In this document: positions 39,171 to 48,160 of the stretch, piece by piece
Numbering within the stretch: the stretch's first letter is position 1
Layout: each line of letters starts with the position of its first letter
NCBI GenBank assembly: GCA_002751075.1
Contig: NAOQ01000152.1
Coordinates: forward strand, 84,907 to 133,066
DNA from: Ichthyophonus hoferi
Lineage: Eukaryota > Opisthokonta > Ichthyosporea > Ichthyophonida > Ichthyophonidae
Length of the DNA stretch: 48,160 bases
Direction of reading: 5' to 3'
Made by a program: the position numbers and the translations under genes
Notes under the pieces: model-generated
Database searches by the model: none
The model's input: the letters and a program-made list of their open reading frames with translations, nothing else
Told to the model about the DNA's origin: nothing

Positions 39171-41167
39171 ACTGGAATGAAGTAATAATGCAATAACCCA
39201 AACTTAAAAAACAGTAACATAAGAAATATATATTTTAGACGATATTCTAATAAAGTAGCCTCCTTATTTTTCTTGGAAGGGTGCTATAATTTTACAGTAT
39301 TAATAGTAAAGAGGTTCAGTCAGTCAAGTTTCCCACTACTTTCATATATTCCGATTGGCCGTCCTTTTATCCTATTGGTGAAGATCTCATCCATCTAATC
39401 TACTATTATCAAAATCTGATTCGTCACTACCGGATCATCCTGTGATCTCTTTAGACTACGCTCTAATTGATGCAGATTCTGGTACAAAATCGCCTATATT
39501 ACTGGTGTCAATAAATAAAGCAGTGTATCATTGGATATCCCATTTGTACTATTTTACTATTAAACTATTATACTGTCGCTATTTCCGCTTTTGCTTCTAT
39601 GTGCAATTTCCTATCTTATATTCATAGTTGGCTGTTCTATGTTATTTTCTTGAGTAATGTGGTTAGTTCATTTTCAAGACATTTATGCTACTTTAACCTA
39701 GGCCTCAACGAGTATGACATCAATATTAGCATTACAACAGCGATATGATGCCAAACCCCGGCAGTAGGCGATCACTTTTGAGATTTAGGCTGATAAGGGA
39801 GAGAGACAAATAGCCTATAGCTAGTATAGGCCATGGCGCAAAGTAAAATGCCAAATTGGTTTTCGTATATTAACGTGATTTGCAAGAGTAATTAATACTC
39901 CAATAGCATTTGATATCTTTTAAAATAGGGAGAGTGAAAGATAGTACGTGAGGCTTCACGTTCTTCTTGGTAGAAAAATAAAATATGAATCAATGAAAGC
40001 TGACATCTTGTTGGCTATTAACTATTGGCTGGCTCTTACTATGCCCTTAAAATTAAGTAGTTGGTAATATAATTTGCTTGATATGATCTGCATGAACCTT
40101 TATTTAATTTAATTTTTAAGCCTAGGTAATTGATAGTCAGTACAGTAGTATTTTTCTTATTATCAATTACAGTTCTGAAACAATTAGTAATACCTTATAA
40201 AATAACATTCTTTTACATATTTACATTTTTGTTCCATTTTTTTTTATTGCAAAGCTTTACAGATGCAATATATTTGTTCGCATTGCCCAATATAAACTGA
40301 TAAATAGAGCGCCGATCACTGCACGGTATAAATTTAACAGTATGTCAATGCGTCTGCTAATAAACTGTGACTCAATCAATCTCTTCTGATTTAGATCCTC
40401 CAATAGACGGATACTTTAATTTTAGCAAGCACATTATATTTGTCTAATCAGTTGTTTTCTTTATATTACCATCAGAATACCGATTCTGTACTTGCCTTCT
40501 ATCAGAAAAATATCCAATAAAAATAATGTAGCTTCTGACATAGCATAAAAATAAACATATGGATTTTTTAATATATATATGCATAATTAAAAATAAAAGC
40601 AAATTCCCATCACATCGCACAGATGGCATGATTCGGAAGTTGGTTATTGCGGTATGTAGTTATCAGGGCTGTAAAATCAATGTGACAGAAATATGGTGAA
40701 AATTGAGATGATTAGTTAATGAAACATTAAAATAACCTACCAGAAATAATATTTTAAATATAACAAGTAAATATTAATAGTATTAAATAGAAATAATAAC
40801 ACATATTAGGAATATTCCTATCAGGTATAATGATTAAAAAATGAATAAAACCAGTATTAATCATTGATTATGCACCATTTCTTAAACAAAAAATTTCAAA
40901 TTTCAAATTTTCCTGCACAGCAATTAACTTCGCGCCCATAAAAGCGAAAAAGGTAATGACGAGGTACTGATACTACTTCAATAGTATGATCAGTATAGCC
41001 AATCAAGATTTGAAATGCAGCTGCATTTACCAATGTGTTTAGGGCACCATATATAAGGGTTTACATTGCATGTATACTTATTATTACGATATATACACTA
41101 TATTGATATTATATTAGTAGCTTCCTATTTTGTAGTTGTTATAAAACAACAGAATATATATTTACTC
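39171..41167. other. Gap without supported genes
   Basis: Short open frames (for example 39442-39627) show no family similarity. Less AT-rich patches at 39330-39500 and 39690-39850 were read on both strands without recognising a product. Just before the hydrolase gene, at about 40928-40953, TTCGCGCCC and AAAAGCGAAAAAGG form a GC-containing island that could be part of a promoter. Confidence 0.45.
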
Positions 41168-42609
41168 ATGGCGCCACCTAATGTTTACAGTGATTCCTTC
41201 TCCTCTACCATTGAAGTCACCTTGACGCATAGGCACACAAAACACAACAACAGCTCCAATATCTTCTGTACACCACTTGCATCAGCCAAGACGGGTAACA
41301 AAAGTCTTCATATAAATAATGTAAACAGCACTGGCAAAGATCAGGTCATACAGGAGGACCTCGGGGTTCTGTATAGCTTGAAGATTAGAATTAGGAATGC
41401 TATATTTCACATAACTGTAGAGTTTATCTGGATAATTATCATGTTCTTTGGGAGGTTTGTACTGTGGAGTATTAATACTTTCCTAGACTGGTTTGGTCCT
41501 TGGTTTCAATTAGATTATCATCTCATTGGAAAAAGCCCCCACATCGGAGGTATTTATGCAACAGATGGTGTCACACCCCCTGGTAAAGGAGTACATGCTA
41601 CTATTGACGGAACCAAATATGGTCCTGATCACCATGAAACGGTTGAGTTTGTCTTGCCTATCACAGGAGAAGTCAAGGAGGCTAGCGTACTTTATGTTCA
41701 CGGAGGTAAGAATATGAATAAGTGTTGCATTGATAATATATAGTTATGGTGTACATGCATGTCTGTGTTTGGAAGAATTATAGGATTTTGTATACTATAC
41801 CATTATATTGTTGCTTACTTACTAACACAACATATTCTCCTTTCCCAGGTGGATGGATAGCAGCCAATAGTTCCTGCCTAATCCATTCTATTACCCCATT
41901 GGTCCGATCTGGTTATCGCTGCTATAGTGTTAACTACCCCCTTGCCCCGTTCAAGGTTTTCCCTCACGCTGTAATCTCAGTCCTCCGATCATTATCATGG
42001 CTGAAAAAGGAAAGGAAAGTGAATAAGATATTAATATTTGGAGATTCTGCTGGTGGAAATCTAGTTACAATGGCTGTGGCATATATTAGCAATCCAGTTC
42101 TTCTACGTAAACTCTCTGATGCACTCCCATCGGAACATATCGACACATTTGACTTCCCTGAAATCTTGGCCGTGTCCTCAGCCTATGGTATCATGGATAG
42201 GAGTAGTTGGAAACAAAACATAGCTAGCACCAGTGCACTGGAGAATTTCATCTATACCTTCTGTCTAGAGTTTTCTCACCGTTGCTATACCAGTCCAATT
42301 AACACCCTTGACAACCAGTTTAATCTAGTTGATATAATGCATGATATCGACTCCTACCCCCCTCTACAGCTCCTCTGTGGTGATAAAGATAACTTGGTTC
42401 ACTCCAACAGACTATGTCATGCACTGATGATTCAAAAAGGTCATTCTGTTGACTTTCATGTTTACCCTGGCGCACGACATGCATTTATAGGCCTACCTCC
42501 TCAGTGGATTCCGGAAAAAGTTTGGAAAAAGGCAGCAGTACCAGCTATGAATGAACTGATACGTTTCTTTGACGTTGCCAGTAATCGATCATCTATGAAA
42601 TACGAATGA
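41168..42609 (+). CDS. Membrane-anchored alpha/beta hydrolase (hormone-sensitive lipase type), 2 exons
   Basis: Probable esterase or lipase acting on a small ester or lipid at a membrane; the substrate is unknown. Exons 41168-41705 and 41849-42609 join in frame at GT-AG sites to give 432 residues. The oxyanion-hole motif H178-GGGW spans the junction, which confirms it. The nucleophile sits in G244-D-S246-A-G-G, the likely acid is D360 in GDKDNLV, and the base is H390 in GARHAF: a complete triad. A hydrophobic segment at about 78-100 (AIFHITVEFIWIIIMFFGRF) should anchor the protein, with residues 1-75, polar and Ser/Asn/Thr-rich, on one side. An upstream in-frame ATG at 41066 would add 34 hydrophobic residues; 41168 (CTCATGGCG) is preferred because the lengthening is very AT-rich. 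It converges with the MED7 gene. Confidence 0.93.
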
Positions 42610-43548
42610 AGACATAATTAATTATTTTGTTTATTATTAGTATTAATGACCATAGTAGATAACAGTTATGATTAATTACCTACACGTTGTTATATGAATG
42701 CGTAGATTATACTAGCTATTACTCTTGTAGAGGTGGCTATGATTTTAAAAAGAATCATTAAAGTATGAACATGACAAATTATAATATATTATATCAGAAT
42801 TTAATATCAGATTATAACAATATCAGATCATATACTGTCCTTTTGCATTTGTCCACATCCCCTAGCACATACATATCGAACAAGAGATATGTAGTATGCA
42901 TATCACACCTTAAGCCTATGTATATATAGTATAATATAACTATATTTAACATTAACCCCAAGACCAATCATAGAGAATGACAACTGTTGTCTAGATCAAC
43001 TTTAGCCTGGCTCAGACCGACCCGAATTAAGAGCTATATATAACTCAAGGTCCCGCAGCCTACTCTATGCTGGGTTTTACAGTAGAATTGTAAACGTTAG
43101 CAGCTAATAATTACCAGAGGAAGGGACGTTGGATGCAACGTAAGCACCAGCTTATAGCGATATAGACAATGATCGACTAGGATTACCACTGGATAAGTCT
43201 AATGAGTAATAAATTATTCCCAGAAATAGGTACTATTTGCCCATTTCAACCTGTGGTGTAGTTATTATCACATCCAGCTGGTGATTGTAATCCGATAGTT
43301 AATATATTTACATTTATATTTATTTGGTCTCATAGCGAATCAGTTATAATAGTATTGTTACAGACAAGGATGTTTAAGACATATAGGATATAGTACACCT
43401 CACAGACTAATTACCCACCTGGAATTAATCAATTAATTAATTCATAACTTATGACTAAATTATTACTACGTAGGGTTGATAGATAATTTCAAATATAATT
43501 AATTAATTAACTAAGGAATCATTGTGACGTACTACACATGCTCTAGCA
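42610..43548. other. Convergent 3' intergenic region
   Basis: Lies between the 3' ends of the hydrolase and MED7 genes. It holds a perfect odd palindrome GACAACTGTTGTC at 42979-42991, a short stem-loop ACGTTG-GATG-CAACGT at 43126-43141, and two TTAATTAATTAA-type runs near 43430 and 43498. No gene is seen. Confidence 0.5.
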
Positions 43549-46500
43549 TCATTCATCCTTCTCCCACATATGTGCTTCTGCCTCCAATGCCGCCAGCTGG
43601 GCCTGATATTCCACCAATGTGGATTCAGCTTTCGGAAATACATCAACTAGGCACTGGCTAAGATTAGCGTTGATTGCGTTATAAAACCTGGGAGAGCGTG
43701 AATATGATAGGTCATCTACAAATAAGCTAGATACAATAATGATATTATATCAATGTTTCATCAAGACAGGCCTGTATATAGTAATCGGTAAAAGTGTGAT
43801 TATAATCTTTTGAACGTAAAGAGACAAGACAACAGGAGGTAGGCATGGATAGAGGTAACCAAGGAGATAATATTATGGCCCAATTAGAAATCAGATAAAA
43901 GGAGGGAGTGCAGCGCGGTGGTTGGTAGGGTAAACGGAGGAGAGTGTGTATATATGTATGCGTGTGTGTGTTTAAGTATTTGTATGCAAGCTACATATTA
44001 GATATATGTACACACGTATATCTATGTAAATATACACATACCTGCATACATATATATATACATACAAATATGCAAACGCACATACACACACATGTATACA
44101 TATAACATATAACAGATAGAGGTATGGGTGAATTTAGTACGTTTCTATATCCTTTGCTGTATTTTGTCGTCGTTGTCGCTGTGCCTCCATCATGCTCTTT
44201 AGTGTCTCGCGTGCCTATTGCCCCATTAAAATTGAATTTTATTCAGAAAGCTAATATTTATATTAAAACTCGCACGCCAATGAAAATATAAAACCATGAA
44301 GGAGTTGGGATGAGAAAGAGAGAGAATATACATATATATAGATAGATAGATAGGGAGATAGATAGATAGATACATAGTGAGATATGTAGGTAGGTAGAGA
44401 TATATATAGGTAGAAAGAGATAGGCAGATAGAGATATATAAGAAGATAGATAAATGTGATGTACAGTTAGCATGACATGATGGAGCGATGATATCCAATC
44501 ATATGAACCGAATAAAGTTAGTTGGCATACTATACTAACACACCATTGGCGGTTACTTATAGTTTTTCCAATCATATTTTCTTACCTGGTGTGGGCGGTA
44601 TTCATTTAACAGGGTTTGAAAGTTCTGTAGTAAGATGACAATGCGTGTGAAGTGATCTCTCCACTGTTATTGGGTAATTAATTGCTTAGTTAATTCACTA
44701 ACAAGTACTTGAATAATAAGTAAACAAATCCTTAGTAATGAGGGCCACAAGCCCTTGGTGAGATAGGGGTAAAAATAATTAATGATATAATTAATTGGTG
44801 AGGTTATTTATGGAATATGATATTACGGTATTATAGTATGTATGCAATGGGAATGAATTTGAATGGTTACATTTATTATATCATATTATATTATATTAGA
44901 ATAAATAAACAGCTCACATATACACATAACATACCTCTGTAGGGTTATCTACCAGTGACTTTATAAGGTCCATGTAGTTAAATAACAAGGACATGGCAAT
45001 CTTCTTTAGCTCTGCCTTCACATCTACCACCACCAATCAATTTGATTATTTAAAAATTTAACATTTTTATATGAAGACAAACAAAAAAAATAAGGTTTTT
45101 TATAGTATTGTGAAGATAATATTGTAAAGTGTATGTGTAGATATATATAGTACATGGGTATGTTATTAGAGGAATAAGAAGGAAATGTTGGTGATTGGAT
45201 AATATTAATAATTGACCTAAATGTATATATATATAATATACATATATACTATTAAATACCTATCAACATATAGATAAAAACACATATATAGATAAATATA
45301 GGTGGGAGTCCACCCACCAAAGTTCTCCTTAGGATAAAGCTGCTGCCAGTTCTCGGCCTCTAGCAAAGCCTTCCAAGGTAACTTGTCATTGCCATTAGTC
45401 TATATAGGGGATGGAGGCAGGTGGGTATACAGGAGATACAGGGGGGGGGGCGGGAGAAAGCGAGAGGAAAAGAGGGAGATGAAGGGAGAAAAGGGGGGAG
45501 TAGATATAAATTCCTATACAAAGGTACCATTATACTCTTATATATACCATTACACTATACTATCATACACACAATGATATCTACTATCCTACCTTCATAC
45601 ATACAATCATATCCCACAAGGAAAATATATATTATAGTACTATCATACTATCATGTGCATGTTTTATTATGAATCGAGTCTAAAACATGATTTAAAAAGG
45701 GAAAGAAAGTGTGTAATAAAGTGAAAGACCGAAGGAAGAAGGAGAGAGAGAAACACAAAAAACAGGTTAATATATAGTTTGTTAGCACAATAATAAGAGC
45801 CATGGATATAAACGTAGAACAATGTACGGAATTAGAAACAAGAAGAGAGAGAGGGCAAAGAAGAAAAGAATGTATGCATGTATTATATTATATTACTGTA
45901 TATTATATCATAATATGTTATATTACAATATACTATACTATACTGTACTATACTATACTCTATTATATTATATTATATTACATAATACTATAGATAATGC
46001 TTTGTGCATGCTATGTATCCGAGAAATAGAGAGAAAAAAAGATAACATCAATAGTAGAGGAAGAAAGGGTAAAGATTATAAAAGTTTATAAAAGAATAAA
46101 AGAAAATAAACACAATAATAGTAAAGATTTAAATCTAAGAACTTAACAAACGCAAAACAATAAATCTGGGTATATAATAACTGTTTCAGAAGTGGGTAAA
46201 AACATTCATCACGCTCTATAGTGTATAGTGTATAATACATACTTATCATACTCACATAGTATCATAGCTAAATACAGTGTCAAATAAATAATAAAAAATA
46301 TATATAAAAAGAAAAAAGGTTTTTTTTTTTTCGGTAACATGTCAAAAAAAAAAAATCATAATAGCGTTACTTGCACTAATAACAAAGACTCTGTCAACAC
46401 AATGCTCCTATACATATATGTTTATATATGTAATATAATATAATAAATATAATATAATATAGTATCGTATAATATAACATCATTTTAGTTTTGTTCAAAT

Positions 46501-46747
46501 ACTAACACATAGGATCGATCACTTAATGTTTTTTATTCATGCTTCTATTAGCAATAAGTACATTGACAAAACAATATGACAATAAACATACTGTAAAGGG
46601 AATTCCAAACACAGTATACCCAGTTTCAGGTATAGGTGGTGGCGAAGGCGCAGTGTTGTTGTCAATGTTTTGTTGTGTGTAGATAGAATAAAGGTCGGGT
46701 GGGGGCATAAACGACAGGGCAGCTGCCCCTACTTGGCCCTCAGCCAT
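43549..46747 (-). CDS. MED7: Mediator complex subunit 7, 6 exons
   Basis: Subunit of the Mediator middle module, which relays signals from transcription factors to RNA polymerase II in the nucleus. Exons on the minus strand: 46747-46592, 45399-45318, 45023-44935, 44663-44586, 44214-44141, 43687-43549; frame continuous, 205 residues (human 233). Seen in order: a Pro-rich N-terminus with MPPPDLYSIYT, then APSPPPIPETGYTVFGIPF (the family's PPPP...YxxFG signature), LEAENWQQLYP, ELKKIAMSLLFNYMDLIKSL, the hallmark LLNEYRPHQARETL across two exons, and a C-terminal coiled coil (EAQRQRRQNTAK, then LVEYQAQLAALEAEAH). The donor after exon 5 (GTACTA) is atypical, but the ACG codon it makes and the following frame are right. 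The introns hold simple repeats. Confidence 0.95.
44335..44450. repeat. GATA-type simple repeat (MED7 intron)
   Basis: GATAGATAGATA tracts with GTAGGTAG interruptions between MED7 exons 4 and 5. This is an ordinary microsatellite. Confidence 0.8.
45438..45500. repeat. Purine tract with a run of ten G (MED7 intron 1)
   Basis: A run of ten G, then CGGGAGAAAG and further GGGAGA-type purines, about 40-100 bp upstream, in transcript order, of MED7 exon 2. In the MED7 transcript it becomes a C-rich and pyrimidine-rich stretch leading to the splice acceptor. Confidence 0.7.
45885..45985. repeat. TATAT/TATTA simple repeat (MED7 intron 1)
   Basis: Irregular TATTATATTA and TATACTATAC units over about 100 bp. 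They are open by chance in several frames and not coding. Confidence 0.7.
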
Positions 46748-47102
46748 GATAATATATGTTGAGAATGTAATATATACTATCTACTATCTATATAGTATAC
46801 ATAAATATAGGCGTGTTATATATGTATATATAATTGACATATTGTTTACAAAAATATAATATAATGTAATCCAATATACCATAATGCATGTACGCGCATG
46901 TAATCGTATGTAATCTATAAATATTAAAGATGATATTATGAAATTGAAATTTAAATATAGAAATTCATGGTTATTTACTGTTACAATTATAAATTTGAAT
47001 TATAATAAATAATTTGGTTTATAACCAGCGTTTTTTAACCTCCCCTACCGTACAAAGAGTTTTTATTAATAATACGCAAGGCCTATATGCGATAGTATAT
47101 TC
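46748..47102. other. 5' flank of MED7
   Basis: Very AT-rich sequence upstream of the MED7 start codon. No shared motif with the other genes was found. Confidence 0.4.
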
Positions 47103-47469
47103 TGTGAGAATATCTATAATATTTACGATGATTCCTTACGTATTGATTTAATTGTATGAGAAGAAAATATATTATATATATTCATTATCTGCTATTGATG
47201 AAATGGTAGAGATTATATGAAAATTATGTAGGTGTTTAGATTCAGATAATTTTCTGTATACCATATTATATTAGATGTACAGTTTGTTCCAAATCCAGTC
47301 TCCCTGTATCACGCATGTTTGAAATGATATAAATTAACCATTGTGGGGTTAGGACAAAGTCTCTAGTTTTGTTTAAACTATAGTCTACAACCTGGTTGTA
47401 TTATTGTCAGGGTAATGGCTTAACATAAAGAAAACATATACTTAACTCTATAATTCTACTGTTTTAACA
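47103..47469 (+). mobile_element. LTR-like repeat, family A, copy 8
   Basis: Starts TGTGAGAATATC and ends TACTGTTTTAACA. The 5-base flanks are TATTC and TATTG, a near-match duplication. It contains TTCCTTACGTATTGA, CCATATTATATTAGATGTA and the ACTATAGTCTACAACCTG block. Confidence 0.65.
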
Positions 47470-47619
47470 TATTGGACCTGTAATTTCATATTGTTTGTAT
47501 TTTAAGGTTGCCAGCAAATATGAACATGCTTTATAAATTTATGGTTTATTTAGAATATTAACAGGCCTTTATTCAAAATATGCCTTATTGATAATATCAA
47601 CACACTAGTTTCTGTCATA

Positions 47620-47955
47620 GATTGATAGGCATCACTGATAATCATCCTATACTATATTTCAAACGTCAAGACATCAAGACATCAAAATTATCAAGTACGA
47701 TTAGTCCCTTCCACACAATGCTAACTGCTACTGCGTATGGATCAATTCAAGGCGCTTGTATTATGTATGGCTCAGTAATCATATTTGGTTTCAACGCATC
47801 AAGATTTACAGCTGTAATTGATTTTCTGTAAGATAAAGTTTCCACTGTAGTATGAGGCCAATTTCAAGTAGTGTATTATTGGCTTTCTTGTGTTTTCATT
47901 AAAGGTATTTCTCAAGGTATTTTATTGTTTAACTATTTATCTATATATAGATGCA
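47620..47955 (+). repeat. Dispersed repeat, family B, copy 2
   Basis: Aligns with 11180-11495 (see ACGTCAAGACATCAAGACAT and CAATTCAAGGCGCTTGTAT). It lies 150 bp after a family A repeat. The sequence after it (CATTGGTAGGTGTAAGG) weakly resembles the A-type 3' part that follows family B at 11.5 kb. Nothing else is supported out to 48160. Confidence 0.65.
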
Positions 47956-48160
47956 CACTCATTGGTAGGTGTAAGGTTGCAATCTAGTAAATTCATTATG
48001 TCGCTCTAACCACAGATATTCAAATTATTTTAACTCATCATACACACTTATATTATCCTTCTTGGCACTGGTACTATAATGCTTAAAATAAAATGTATTT
48101 TTTTTTAATTAGATTATTGGTATATGTTCAAAGTTGCTATATCTTTGTAGAAGTTTTGAG

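Noticed and set aside
41510-41717. Two 63-codon frames overlapping the hydrolase first exon
   Set aside because: They are out-of-frame shadows of the HGGGW exon.
43000-43080. Less AT-rich patch with GACCCGAATTA, tested as a tRNA or small RNA
   Set aside because: It does not fold into a cloverleaf by eye and the B-box match is poor.
43430-43515. Repeated TTAATTAATTAA as a possible origin or binding site
   Set aside because: Such runs recur across AT-rich DNA here (25.1, 33.77 kb) and nothing marks this one as special.
44226-44575. Open frames of 90-105 codons on the minus strand with repeated YLSIYL
   Set aside because: They are translations of the GATA microsatellite inside a MED7 intron.

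Overview
The window is nuclear DNA of a eukaryote. It is AT-rich, its genes are interrupted by GT-AG introns, and it carries about five protein genes in 48 kb set in repeat-laden sequence. The best clue to the organism is the thioredoxin reductase at 7.5-9.8 kb. It ends in the CGGGKC redox motif that I know from Plasmodium thioredoxin reductase, where most animals have a selenocysteine or Cys-Cys tail, and it resembles the Plasmodium enzyme along its whole length. I infer an apicomplexan or close relative with a larger, more intron-rich and more transposon-rich genome than Plasmodium. No species can be named from the sequence alone.

Layout: 0-1.6 kb, a broken Ty1/copia fossil. 3.6-5.8 kb, two dead Tc1/mariner-like DNA transposons, the second a foldback structure with long inverted arms and 21-bp repeats. 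5.88-6.12 kb, a weak solo-LTR candidate. 7.48-9.78 kb (+), thioredoxin reductase in two exons. 10.3-11.6 kb, LTR-like repeats. 12.8-25.5 kb (+), an ERV46/ERGIC3-type ER-Golgi cargo receptor in ten exons, whose introns hold solo LTRs, a ~162-bp tandem repeat and a CCCTATA-rich tract. 28.0-29.6 kb (-), a secreted SCP/CAP-domain protein. 25.8-27.8 and 31-39.2 kb, a nest of degenerate multicopy elements. 41.2-42.6 kb (+), a membrane-anchored alpha/beta hydrolase of the hormone-sensitive lipase type. 43.5-46.7 kb (-), Mediator subunit MED7 in six exons, convergent with the hydrolase. 47.1-48.2 kb, another LTR-like repeat running to the window edge.

The genes do not form a pathway: they cover redox defence, ER-Golgi transport, a secreted protein, lipid or ester hydrolysis and transcription. 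Exon joins were chosen by consensus splice sites, a continuous frame and recalled family alignments. The main new observation is a dispersed LTR-like family (about 230-380 bp, TG...CA ends) with two perfect 5-bp target duplications. Others are a foldback transposon whose arms contain the transposase C-terminus, and an unclassified multicopy coding element in facing copies around 33-37 kb.
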